From contig CM053029.1 in the NCBI GenBank assembly GCA_028564925.1, forward strand, positions 191,700,940-191,764,939: a stretch of 64,000 bases of DNA. The letters run 5' to 3'. The first letter of the stretch is position 1, and each line of letters begins with the position of its first letter. Below the pieces are notes generated by a model, which saw only the letters and a program-made list of their open reading frames with translations, was not told where the DNA came from and made no database searches. Shown in pieces: positions 21,821-33,276 of the stretch. The translations under genes were made by a program, and so were the position numbers. Origin of the DNA: Lithobates sylvaticus (Eukaryota > Chordata > Amphibia > Anura > Ranidae).

Positions 21821-24800
21821 AGGACAGGGCCATTTGTCAAAGTCGGGTTTATAATCTCCCTATTATCTGAGGAACCCCAGTCTTGGGCCCACGGCCTCAT
21901 GGAACAAAGGAACCCTCTCCTCAATACCGTTGACTCGTTTTTTGAAGCAATGGGCCAACTCTATGATGACCCCCAACATATGGCCACGGCTGAGGCCACT
22001 CTGCATACCCTCTCCCAGGGTAAAAGGCCTGTGGAGGACTATACGGCGGAATTCCGCAAATGGTCTGCCGACACTACCTGGAATGAGGCAGCCCTCCGCT
22101 ACCAGTATCGACTGGGATTGAGTGAGAGTCTGAATGACGAGTTAGCCCGGGTTGAGCCTCCTACTTCCTTGGAAGAGTTAATCCAAGTAGCTACCAAGCT
22201 GGATCGACGTATGCGGGAACGTCGCGCAGAGCGTGTACAAGGGTCCCGACCAATATGGGTTCCCCCAAGGATGCCAGCTGCATATCCAACCGCCCCATCC
22301 GGTCCCTCGGCTTCAGAAGGAGAGCCAATGCAACTGGGCCTAGTACGTCCCCGCCTTACCCAGGAAGAGCGGCAACGAAGACGTAGATTCAATTTATGCC
22401 TCTATTGCGGGGGTTCGGGACACTTCCTCCTGAATTGTCCCATCCGGCCCAGTAAGTTGCCATCCCAGCCTTTCATGAACTGTCAAGCCGTTAATCGTGC
22501 CCAGACTTACGTGACTCTTTCTGTCTCCCTACAGCTGGCGGGAAGGAAGATCCGGCTACCGGCTGTAATTGACTCAGGTGCTTGCAGCTGCTTCCTGGAT
22601 ATCTCTACCGCCAAGGAATGGCATATTCCCTGCTTCAACAAAACAAACCCTCTACTGGTTCATTTGGCTGATGGGTCCCTTCCACAATCTAGCCCAGTAA
22701 CACAGGAGACCTCACCTATCCTTACCACCACAGATTCTGGCCACCAGGAATTTCTACGGTTTGATCTCATATCTTCCCCGATGTTCCCCATCATTCTTGG
22801 ACTTCCTTGGCTGCAGGCTCATGATCGCCAAATTCACTGGGACAGGAAGGAGGTCTCCTTCTCATCACCATACTGTCACCAACACTGCATCTCTCCAACT
22901 CCCGGCTCCATCCTAACGGTCATCCCGGCACCGGAAAACCTTCAGCACATTCCCCCGGTCTATCAGGACTTTAAAGATGTCTTTGACAAGAAGAAGGCCG
23001 ACCACCTGCCACCACATCGGGCCTATGACTGCCCCATCGAATTGCTCACAGGCTCCGCAATTCCCTTTGGGCGCATATTTCCTCTATCAGAAACCGAGCT
23101 AAAAGCCCTCAAGGCTTATATTGATGAAAATCTTGCTTTATTCGGCCCTCTACCTCTCCAGCCGGTGCTGGTATTTTTTTCGTTGGGAAAAAGGATGGCT
23201 CACTCAGGCCCTGCATTGATTATAGGGAACTTAATAAAATTACTATCAAGAACCGATATCCTCTACCACTTATCCCCGAACTCTTCCAGCGTTTCCGGTC
23301 AGCCAAAGTTTTTTCTAAACTGGATTTAAGGGGTGCCTACACCCCTTGTCAGAATCCGCGCAGGGGATGAGTGGAAAACAGCCTTCAGGTCTCGCTTTGG
23401 CCACTATGAATACCTGGTGATGTCATTCGGCCTATGCAATGCTCCAGCCACTTTCCAGCACCTGGTGAATGACATTTTTAGAAAATACTTGGATGACTTT
23501 TTAGTCGTATACCTAGACGACATCCTCGTTTTTTCAGCCACCCTGGAGTTACATCGGGAACATGTCAGGAAAGTCCTCACCATCCTTAGGGCCCACCAGC
23601 TTTATCTTAAAGCTGAAAAATGCGAATTTGAAAGATCCACGGTACAATTTCTGGGGTTTATCATCTCCACCAAAAGGCACCTCCATGGACCCACAAAAGG
23701 TCAAGGCAGTGGTAGACTGGCCACCTCCTAAAGACAAAAAAGCTGTACAGAGGTTCATCGGTTTTTCCAATTTTTACAGGAGGTTCATCGCCGGGTTCTC
23801 TGCCATTGTGGCCCCAATTACTCACCTGACCCTTCTACACGGCCGTTTTCAGTGGTCCCAGGAAGCCCAGGATGCTTTTGTCAAATTAAAGACTCTCTTC
23901 ACTTTTGCCCCTATCTTACGGCATCCAGACCCATTGCTACCTTTTGTTCTAGAAGTAGACGCCTCAGAGTCCGCCACGGGTGCCATCCTCTCCCAACGGC
24001 ACGGGCCAAAGGCCCTTTTACACCCAGTGGCCTTCACCTCCCGAAAACTTAATCCGGCCGAAAAGAACTATGATGTTGGCGATTGGGAGCTATTAAATTA
24101 AATTAAATTCGCGCTGGAAGAGTGGAGGTACCTCCTCGAAGGAGCAGTTCATCCAATCACCATTTTTACAGACCACAAAAACCTTGAGTACCTCCGCACT
24201 GCCAAACGGTTAAGACCCCGTCAAGCCCGTTGGGCACTTTTCTTCTCAAGGTTTACATTTCATATTTCTTACCAGCCAGGGTCGAAGAACGGCAAGGCAG
24301 ACGCACTCTCGCATCTCCCCGGAATCCTCCCACGTATCAGAACCTAGCACCATTCTTACCCCTCAGAACTTTCTACTGCTGATACCCACTGACCTGTCCA
24401 CCGCTCTTTCCACTTCCTCAGCTCACTGTAATGACCCCATCCTTGACACCCTGGAAAGACGCGAAAATCTATTTTGGCTCCAGGATAAGATCTTTGTCCC
24501 TGCGGAAGTAAGACCTGTAGTCCTGAGAACTCTCCACGATCATAAGCTGGCTGGTCACTTTGGGGTACGGAAAACAGCGGAACATATCTCTCGCACTTTC
24601 TGGTGGCCAGGCTGGAAAAAGGATTGCCAAAGATACGTGTCTTCCTGTATAACATGTCAGCGAAACAAGGGTCCTAAGACAAAGCCATGGGGGTTACTGA
24701 GGCCTCTACCCATCCCTGAACGACCATGGGCCGACATTTCGATGGATTTCATTGTGGACTTGCCTCCATCGGAAGGCTTCTCTACCATTCTAGTGGTAGT

Positions 24801-25525
24801 GGACCGGCTGTCCAAAATGAGCCACTTCTTGCCCATGATTGGCACTCCCTCTGCCCTGGAAACCGCTAACATTTTCATCAAGGAGATTGTTAGGCTCCAT
24901 GGGGTACCCAGGAGTATTGTCTCGGATAGGGGTCCACAGTTCACCTCAAAATTCTGGAAAGAGCTCTGTAAAACCTTGGGTATCAATATTTGCCTTTCAT
25001 CTGCCTACCATCCACAAAGTAATGGACAAACCGAACAAACTAATCAAACACTTGAACAATACTTACGTTGCTTCTGCTCCTCCGCACAGGATGACTGGTC
25101 CTCTCTGTTATCTTACGCGGAATTTGCATACAATGACTCCTCCCATTCGGCCACTAACCAGACTCCGTTTTGGGCAAACTTTGGATTCCACCCATCCTTT
25201 CTCCCTAATACTCTCCCTGAATCACCGGTCCCAGCTGTACAGGAGCGGATAAAATGCATTCAATCCAACTTCAGAAAACTTCAGGAGACCATGCAACAGG
25301 CCCAGGAAGGATATAAAAATCTAGTGATTCTTGGGCCCATCCTCCAGCTCCAGTCTACCCTTCACTGCAACACCTGAGCCCACGCCTGGTCACCATCCCA
25401 CCGGTGGCTTGTGCCTCTTGGTGCCAACCGTCCCTGTGTCACATTCAGGGCAGTGGGCGCCGAGTCACAAGGGCAACCGCTCTCGGCATCTTGGCCTCGG
25501 TGAGTACCTAGTTTATGACAGCAGA

Positions 25526-27229
25526 GTTCTTCCTGTTCATTCATTCTGTGCAGCTGAGGCGGAAGAAATTGAGATTGAGGAGTGGGTCTTCAATCTCCTT
25601 CTCTGTCTCAAAAGTGAGACATCAGCGCTCTTTCACCAAAGCCCCCAAGCCCCCCAACAAGGCTGCTTAAAAATTGTAAAAATAATAAAAAATAAAAATG
25701 GAAACAAAAATAATTGTAAAAAATAATTAGGAAAAACAAAAATAAAAAAAACTACTGACACCATCAACTGCCCTCTGAACTTCACATTACAGACTGTATA
25801 AATATAGACAGAAACCAGAACTAAGGTATAACCTTACAGAAAGATCCAAGAGTATGTAGCTATCATGTACAATGTGACAAGAGTTTTCATACAGTAGAGA
25901 TCATGATGGATACATGTGGTAACTAATGAGTTGGGATAGTAGTAGGAAACAAAAATGGAATAAACAGCAGCGCTATTTAGCTCTCCCAGTCTGGAAAAGG
26001 AACTAGACAGGAAAAATTAGGCGCTGCTGATGATACATGGAGATAGTTAAATCAGTAACTATAAAAATATAGTCAATGTATCAGGTTCGATGAAAAAAAG
26101 GAGAAGTGTGTGTCCTGTTAAGGAAAGGAAGAAAAGGAGCAAAAGTAAGTTGCCGAGAAAATTGGATGGATGGATGGGGGAGAGAAATGGGTGCAGAAGG
26201 CAGGGCCACTGGGTATAGCCATGAGTGATGTAAATGTTACATTTGAGGGTTTGTCATCTCTGAGAGGGTACTTAAATAGGATTCTGTGAATTTGAAGTGC
26301 TGCCAGGGCCTCCAAGTCAGTCTGAACTTTTCCTCTGAGTTATATAAATTGCCAGTTAGGTCCTCCATGTTTAGAACATCGTTGAATTTCAAGAACCATA
26401 AGACTTTCATGGGGAAACAAGACTGCTACCATAGGATTGGCATACAGGCCTTTGGTACATTTAAAAGTTTAATAGTTAGGGAAGACTTGTATTTCAGGAT
26501 AGGTCTCTCCCTGAAGTGTATAAGGCATGCTTCCAGGTTATTGTTCAAATCTACAGAGGTAAGTTGATTAGTGTCAGTGACGTCTTTCCAGAAAGATATT
26601 TAAGGGCTTTTATTGAGAATGCAATTTGGAAAGGCTGAGTGGTACCCCTGTTTGTGCCAAAGTTTCTGGAGAGAAAAGTATTATTTCTACGTTGTTCAAG
26701 CAAAGCATCTGGAAAGACTAAACATGTGGAGAATCGTTTATTTTAGGAAACCTAAATATTCTTAAAAGCAGGCCTCAGGCCAGGAATACCTGAGTAGCCA
26801 GGATGGTGGAGCCCCTCTATATCAGGTGTTTTGTAACCCCTTCCCGTTCCTGGCAGCAAATAAGGGTCCTGCATACATACTCTAGAACTATTTTGGAACA
26901 GGTGTTGGAAAATGTACCAAATTGTGGTAGGTAAAAATGGATCAGATGCATGAAAGGAGGGATAGCTGCTGATTTAAAGGGATATTGTCAAAAAGCAAAA
27001 CACCAGTGGAAGCAGCCATTCCCCTGCTAAAAGTGGAGCCATGCTTAGTGAATAGTTTCAGCTTCGCTGCCGTAGAGGCAACACATGCATTGAGGAATGG
27101 CTTCTTCATCAGAACCTTCTCAGACAGGTGTTTGCTTCATGATAGCTTCCAGTTAAAACAGAACCAGATCCAATGATTTAACTGTTTCCCAAAATAATTA
27201 CATTCAAGTAATGCCATGAATGATAACTG
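25526..27229. other. No recognisable gene or element
   Basis: A-rich runs (25665-25755), a short (GGAT)n tract at about 26164-26180 and otherwise unremarkable sequence. Short frames here have no domain signature. Confidence 0.5.
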
Positions 27230-27232
27230 TTA

Positions 27233-27649
27233 TGTTGCGATCAGACGATTGGACATTCTGACAACAAAACCGTTGATTTTTTTCTGACGGATGTTGGCTC
27301 AAACTTGTCTTGCATACACACAGTCACACAAATGTTGTCGGAAAGTCTGAACGTCAAGAACGCAGTGACCGACAACACGTACGACGAGCCGAGAAAAATG
27401 AAGTTCAATAGCCAGTGCGGCTCTTCTGCGTGATTCCGAGCATGCGTGGAATTTTGTGCATCGGAAGTGTGTACACACGCTCGGAATTTCCGACAACAAG
27501 TTTCCGACAACAAGAACCAACTCTCAAACATTAGTTGTCGGAAATTCCGATAGCAAATGTCCGATGGAGCATACACACGGTCGGATTTTCCGAGAACAAG
27601 CTCACATCGAACATTTGTTGTCGGAAATTCCGACTGTGTGTAGAGGGCA
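27233..27649. mobile_element. PIF/Harbinger-type MITE, TTA TSD
   Basis: Flanked by TTA (27230-27232 and 27650-27652). The right terminus, read inward, is TGCCCTCTACACACAGTCGG; the left terminus is diverged (TGTTGCGATCAGACGATTGG). The interior has repeated TTGTCGGAAA / TTTCCGACAA inverted motifs and CATACACACGGTCGG at about 27571. Length 417 bp, close to the related copies. Confidence 0.8.
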
Positions 27650-27689
27650 TTACAGTTACTAGTGTGCTTATTTCAGCTCTCAACTAAGC

Positions 27690-28105
27690 TTCCAAGCCAT
27701 CAAATGTCTGGTTTTACCTGTTACCAAAAGGTGTTACCAAAAGCTGAACATGCTGTATGACATGTTTTTTGGATGTCCAGTGGCCAATGCTATGTTTTCA
27801 GTACATGTTTACATTCTTTTGAGTCCTGATTAGAATAAGCCTGCCTATGATACGCCCCTTGTTACCATAAATGAACAATTGTAATATTAATGTGATACCT
27901 ACGTAATCATGTGTATAAAACCCCTGAATTGCGTCATAATAAAGGAGAACGGTTATTTGGAAAGATGCTGAGTGTATCTTTTGTGTCTGTTCCCTACTGC
28001 AGTAGTTATTATTAATTTGGAACCACTAATCAATATGAAGATAGGAGTTGCCTATCTATAAATTTCCAGGACAGCTTCCAAGCCATCAAATGTCTGGTTT
28101 CATTG
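27690..28105 (+). mobile_element. Possible solo LTR between direct repeats
   Basis: A block of about 30 bp starting AGCTTCCAAGCCATCAAATG occurs at about 27689 and again near 28075. Between the blocks are a GTATAAAACCCC TATA-like box (about 27911) and AATAAAG (about 27940), the arrangement of a retroviral or LTR-element promoter and polyadenylation site. The flanking block is longer than usual for an LTR insertion, so its origin is uncertain. Read as a fossil; family not determined. Confidence 0.4.
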
Positions 28106-29634
28106 CTGATTGCATATGCAGCAGCAGGGCAACTTCAGAACAAACAGAAGCTAAGATGGGAACTTCTTGGATGTCAAGGATAGGAGGTATACATGCCTTT
28201 TTAAATGACATTTAAAACACAGAGAATTGCCCTTACTAAGTACTCCAGTCTTGCTTGCTTTATAAATTAATGAATTGCTTTTTTTTTTATTACTAACTTA
28301 TGTGAAAATGTATAAACACTCATTCATACTGACAGAGGTCTAAAATGACAGTTCTCCCCCTTACCCTTTATAAAAAGTTTTCACCAATACGCAATGAATA
28401 TAAAAACAGGATACAGATGGCCTAAAAACCACCCTGTTCTGCAGCAACTGGAGGGGCCCACATGGTAGGCTCTATGTTGTTTAGAAGAATGCAAATATTA
28501 TTGGGGTACCTCGGCTTGTCCCAATATAATGTGGCAACTTTGCAATGTTACCTCTCCCTAGTTTATGACATTGTTGGCTGACTTGAATATTCTTACCTCC
28601 CAGCAAACCTCTACTGCTTGCTTCCCAAACAAACACCATGACCAGGAGGAGCCTAGGACCTCACTACTACTTGGTCTGCCATGACCAGTGTAATGACAGG
28701 CCCTTCTAAGCTTCAATAAATCATTCTCTGCTTTGCCTGTAGAATCCTCATTACATGTTTTGGTACTTTACCATTCCTTAAGTAGTTTACAGAAACTATA
28801 CATCATTTTAGGATAATTGAACAAAAATATGAAAAAGTTGGTATTATTTATTTATTTTTTAAGATCCGATAGCCCTTTAATAGCTTGGCATTAAACAATT
28901 TTCTAATTTAATTGCACCCAAATCACAGTCTGTACTATACACTTCAGTTTTTTTTTTCTCTGAATAAAAAAACTAAGAAGCTTAATGTTCTAATGTGGCG
29001 TTTCTCTAATCCCCCAACCAAAAGTCCTCTTATCCAGTAATACTGAACCCATTTGGATTAACCCATTCATAACCAGACCTAGATTGCACAGCTTGATGGT
29101 GGCTCAGTTAAACAAGGACACCCACAAGCTGTTGCTATCATTTTGTTATTGCAGATCTCGATGTTCTATGTTACATTCCCCTTATAGAAAGCACCTGGAC
29201 AGAGTTTACATGCTCTCTCCACCTTTGTTTTGGGTTTCCTTCTGGTGCTTCAGTCCCTCCCATGATCTTACAGCCACCCCCAAACAGAAAAATTATTTTA
29301 GCATTGATTTGGGTGCGGACAGGTGAGCACTGTCCAGTTTTTAATTCTGTATTTGTCCCCAATAAGATTTTCGTAATTTCCTGTCTCGCTGACACAAAAT
29401 GTCACTTGAACAAGAAGTGAAATGGCTGAAGGGAATCAACAGCACTAAGGTAAAAAAAAAATGTTTTTATGCACTTCACTCATATCTTATCCCCGATATT
29501 CTTTTGGGTTTCTAGGTTTATAATTATGGTAAAGCAGTATTTTCTATTAAAAGATACAGTGTCACTATAAAAGGCAACAAAAACGGTGTGATTAAAAATG
29601 TTTTTTCCAGAATAACTCTATTTCATTATACTTA
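28106..29634. other. No recognisable gene or element
   Basis: AT-rich sequence with homopolymer runs. Only short frames without domain signatures are seen. A MITE-like block at 28103-28165 resembles 48506-48600. Confidence 0.5.
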
Positions 29635-29714
29635 AGCCACAACCATTTTGCTACGAGGGGGGGGCCTTGTCAGAAGTTTGCTATGTGACCCTGCGATTTC
29701 TAGTTACACCCCTG
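29635..29714. mobile_element. hAT MITE terminus (fragment)
   Basis: Ends TTCTAGTTACACCCCTG at 29714; its complement is CAGGGGTGTAACTAG, a common hAT end. The other end was not located. Confidence 0.45.
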
Positions 29715-29777
29715 ACTGTAGCCTAGCTTTTATGAAATAGAATGTTTATTGCTGCAGCTTTGATTTGTAATTTTTTT

Positions 29778-30880
29778 ATGATGTCACAGTCCCAGAGGAT
29801 GCTGGGACTGTGACATCATAAGGGGGCGTGGTCACCATGTGACATGAGCAGGTGACCCCGCCCCTTGTCCCTATATAACTGGCCACGCAACACATCTCGG
29901 CCATTAGAAGTGGGGACAGCGTCTTGTCAACATCGGAAGAGGAGGAGGAGGAGGAGGAAGAAGAAGAAGAAGAAGAAGAAGAAGAAGAGAAGAAGAAGAA
30001 GAAGAAGAAAAAAAAGAAGAGGAGGAAGAAGAAGAAGAAGAAGAAGAAGAGAAGAAGAAGAAGAAGAAGAGGAAGAAGAAGAAGAAGACCGGGCCACCGC
30101 TAGTAAAAGAGCTGCAAGAAGAAAGCGGAGGCCCGGCAAGAAGAACAGAAGAGCGGGACAAGACCCCTGAAGTCGGAAGAAGACCCCCGGAGCTGTCTAA
30201 TAAAGTACTTTAAAAACCTGTGTTGTGTTTTTTTTAACACTTTTTCCCTTAGGTGAATGGGTAGGGGTACATGTACCCCATACTCATTCACATAGGTGGG
30301 GGGCCGGGATCTGGGAGCCCCCTTATTAAAGGGAGCTCCCGGATTCCGATAAGCCCCCCGCCCGCAGACCCCGAGAACCAACAGCCAGGGTTGTCGGGAA
30401 GAGGCCCTTGTCCTCATCAACATGGGGACAAGGTGCTTTTGGGGTGCGCCCCCCCATGTTGAGGGCACGCGGTCTGGTACAGCTCAGGAGGGGGGGGCGC
30501 TCGCTTGTCCCCACCCCCTTTCCTGACCGGCGGGCTGCGTGCTCGGATAAGGGTCTGATATGAATTTGGGGGGACCCCCACGCCGTTTTTCGGTGTAGGT
30601 ATTTCCCTTTAAATCCATACCAGGTGACGGGGCTAGCGAGGTGTCAATCTTGCCGATCAAGGCGGCAGCATTGACTTCCTTCGCTAGTCCTGTCTACCTG
30701 GAGTCACGTTCTAAATGAACGGACTTTACTCTGTGTAAAAGTCCGGCGGACCTCCACCAGAACTCCGGTGGATTGTCCGCCGGAAAAGTCTGTGCGTGTG
30801 TGGGCAAGTCCGCACGTTCAGAAAGTCGGGCGGACCTCCGCTGGAAAGTCTGGCGAATTGTCCGCCGGACTAAGTATACT
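29778..30880 (+). mobile_element. Half-palindromic non-autonomous element, copy 2
   Basis: Starts with an 18-bp-stem hairpin (29778-29795 pairing with 29802-29819), then a second small palindrome (GTCACCATGTGACATGAGCA), CTATATAACT at about 29871, a purine tract (29937-30095), AATAAAG at about 30200, a GC-rich spacer and a GTCCGCCGGAC-rich end. Copy 1 (10150-10922, opposite strand) has the same order, and both copies end at the hairpin. The outer terminus seen in copy 1 is missing here. A TATA box and polyadenylation signal about 330 bp apart suggest a transcription unit within the element, which is inference. Confidence 0.65.
29937..30095 (+). repeat. Purine tract, (GAA/GAG)n
   Basis: About 150 bp almost purely of A and G on the + strand. 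It gives long Lys/Arg/Glu-rich and, on the other strand, Ser/Leu/Phe-rich frames that are compositional artefacts. Such mirror-like purine tracts can form triplex DNA. Confidence 0.9.
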
Positions 30881-31097
30881 TTGCAAGTTGACAACGATTG
30901 ACCTAGGTTGATTGCTGGCACTGCTCCCCACCCAAGTCCACTGGCTAGCCTTAGGCAGGCCATAGATTAACACTCAAATCCCTTCCATGGAGCTATTGTG
31001 TTCTCCCGGTGGGGGAGGCTCAGGGAGCCTTTCCTGCCAGGAGAACACAATGTTTATTGCTGATGGCTATAGTAATGTGATGATTGTATGATATATA

Positions 31098-32716
31098 CAG
31101 TGGCTTGCGAAAGTGTTCGGCCCCCTTGAACTTTTCAACCTTTTGCCACATTTCAGGCTTCAAAACATAAAGATATAACATTTTTAGAATCACCAACAAG
31201 TGAGACACAATTGTGAAGTGGAACGAAATCTATTGGATATTTTAAACTTGTTTAGCAAATAAAAAACAGAAAAGTGGTGCATGCAAAATTATTCGGCCCC
31301 TTTACTTTCAGTGCAGCAAACTCACTCCAGAAGTTCAGCGAGGATCTCTGAATGATCCAATGTTGTCCTAAATGACTGATGGTGATAAATAGAATCCACC
31401 TGTGTGTAATCAAGTCTCTGTATAAATGCACCTGCTCTGTGATAGTCTCAGGGTTCTGTTGAAAGCGCAGAGAGCATCATGAAGACCAAGGAACACACCA
31501 GGCAGGTCCGTAATACTGTTGTGGAGAAGTTTAAAGCCGGATTTGGATACAAAAAGATTTCCCAAGCTTTAAACATCCCAAGGAGCACTGTGCAAGCGAT
31601 CATTTTGAAATGGAAGGAGTATCAGACCACTGCAAATCTACCAAGACCTGGCTGTCCCTCTAAACTTTCAGCTCAGACAAGGAGAAGACTGATCAGAGAT
31701 GTAGCCAAGAGGCCCATGATCACTCTGGATGAACTGCAGAGAACTACAGCTGAGGTGGGAGAGTCTGTCCATAGGACAACAATCAGTCGTACACTGCACA
31801 AATCTGGCCTTTATGGAAGAGTGGCAAGAAGAAAGCCATTTCTCAAAGATATCCATAAAAAGTCTCATCTAAAGTTTGCCACAAGCCACCTGGGAGACAC
31901 ACCAAACATGTGGAAGAAGGTGCTCTGGTCCGATGATACCAAAATCGAACTTTTTGGCCACAATGCAAAACGATATGTTTGGCGTAAAAGCAACACAGCT
32001 CATCACCCTCAACACACCATCCCCACTGTCAAACATGGTGGTGGCAGCATCATGGTTTGGGCTGCTTTTCTTCAGCAGGGACAGGGAAGATGGTTAAAAT
32101 TGAGGGGAAGATGGATGCAGCCAAATACAGGACCATTCTGGATGAAAACCTGTTGGAGTCTGCAAAAGACCTGAAACTGGGACGGAGATTTATCTTCCAA
32201 CAAGACAGTGATCCCAAACATACAGCAAAATCTACAAAGGAATGGTTCACAAATAAACGTATCCAGGTGTTAGAATGGCCAAGTCAAAGTCCAGACCTGA
32301 ATCCAATCGAGAATCTGTGGAAAGAGATGAAAACTGCTGTTCACAAACGCTCTCCATCTAACCTCACTGAGCTTGAGCTGTTTTGCAAGGAAGAATGGGC
32401 AAGAATTTCAGTCTCTCGATGTGCAAAACAGATAGAGACATACCCCAAGCGACTTGCAGCTGTAATCGCAGCAAAAGGTGGCTCTACAAAGTATTAACGC
32501 AAGGGGGCCGAATAATTTTGCACGCCCCACTTTTCATTTTTTTATTAGTTAAAAAAGTTTCAAAAATCCAATAGATTTCGTTCCACTTCACAATTGTGTC
32601 CCACTTGTTGGTGATTCTTCACAAAAAATAAAAATGTTATATCTTTATGTTTGAAGCCTGAAATGTGGCAAAAGGTTGAAAAGTTCAAGGGGGCCGAATA
32701 CTTTCGCAAGGAACTG
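31098..32716 (+). mobile_element. Tc1/mariner transposon, nearly intact
   Basis: 1619 bp with TA on both sides (31096-31097 and 32717-32718). Terminal inverted repeats of about 210 bp begin CAGTGGCTTGCGAAAGTGTT on the left and, inverted, CAGTTCCTTGCGAAAGTATT on the right. They agree closely apart from a few substitutions and a short indel. The repeats contain a second GGCCCC(C)TT block at their inner end, as in Tc1 elements with two transposase-binding sites per end. The element holds one transposase gene (31479-32497). Confidence 0.96.
31479..32497 (+). pseudogene. Tc1-family DD34E transposase, one frameshift
   Basis: Catalyses cut-and-paste transposition at TA sites. The ATG at 31479 (MKTKEHTRQVRN) opens a paired-type DNA-binding region with two helix-turn-helix parts (GFGYKKISQALNIPRSTVQ; then TLDELQR). 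The catalytic residues are visible: first D in VLWSDDTKIELFG (about 31920), second D in FQQDSDPKHTAKS (about 32195), and E in SPDLNPIENLW (about 32290). The frame is open except for a single shift at about 32058, where the family motif MVWGCFSS is disrupted, apparently by loss of one G. Full length is near 340 residues, normal for Tc1. It is otherwise almost undamaged, indicating a young copy. Close relatives include frog Tc1 elements, but I did not compare sequences. Confidence 0.93.
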
Positions 32717-32718
32717 TA

Positions 32719-32832
32719 GGTGCTCCGCATGACCAAATCGACCGCTGCGGGTTAACTTACAAGACAAGTGGGGTGTGTGGCTGTGGGTAGGCTGTTTGAC
32801 ACCCCCCCCCACAAAATGTACCACCAGGCGCC
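32719..32832. mobile_element. hAT MITE terminus (fragment)
   Basis: Ends CCACCAGGCGCCACTGG near 32837. The complement CCAGTGGCGCCTGGTGG resembles hAT ends. The Tc1 element is inserted just to its left. A C-run precedes it (32802-32811). Confidence 0.4.
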
Positions 32833-32839
32833 ACTGGTT

Positions 32840-33250
32840 CTATATTAAGAATGCAGGGCTCAGGAGGGCGCTACATAAAGAATGCAGGGCTCAGGAGTGC
32901 ACTAAACAAAGAATGCAGGGCTCAGGAGTGTGCTACATAAAGATCGCAGGGCTCAAGAGTGCGCTACATAAAGAATGCAGGGCTCAGCAACGCGCTACAT
33001 ATAGAATGTAGGGCTCAGCTGTGCCCATCAATGCAGCCTGACCAGTGCCCAGCAATGCAGCCTGACCAGTACCCAACTATGCAGCTTTACTAGTGCTTAG
33101 CAATGCAGCCTCACCAGTGCTCAGCAATGCAGCCTGACCAGTGCTCAGCAATGCAGCCTGACTAGTGCTCATCAGTGCAGCCTATCAGTGCAACTCATCA
33201 GTGCCCATCAGTGCAGCCTATTAGTGCAAACTCATCAGTGCCCAGCCATC
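32840..33250. repeat. Two degenerate tandem arrays
   Basis: From 32848 to about 33015 a unit of about 31 bp, AATGCAGGGCTCAGGAGTGC plus GCTACATAAAG, occurs about 6 times. From 33016 to 33250 shorter units rich in CAATGCAGCCTGACCAGTGC and CATCAGTGCAGCCTA follow. The end, AGTGAAGGAGAAAAATTACTT, is shared with 53378-53400. Confidence 0.8.
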
Positions 33251-33276
33251 AGTGAAGGAGAAAAATTACTTATTAA

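Larger units (their letters stand above)
20028..25520 (+). mobile_element. Ty3/gypsy LTR retrotransposon fossil
   Basis: Fossil of a Ty3/gypsy element, resembling the sushi-like group that gave rise to vertebrate RTL genes. The whole is flanked by the 5-bp duplication GCAGA (20023-20027 and 25521-25525). Parts in order: 5' LTR (20028-20776), gag from 20790 with a CCHC knuckle at about 22393-22440, protease-like region near 22565, reverse transcriptase with its YLDD box near 23510, RNase H about 23930-24330, integrase zinc-binding region near 24540 and core 24720-25170, and an LTR-derived 3' end (25321-25520). An unrelated segment lies inside gag. The element is broken in several places. Its LTR ends differ at only about 2 of 200 positions, so it is fairly young. 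Confidence 0.9.

Noticed and set aside
29865-30170. Lys/Arg-rich small protein after a TATA box (also 10632-10832, minus)
   Set aside because: It starts at TTG, overlaps the TATA box itself and is only a purine tract. The conserved first residues reflect the conserved TATA sequence.
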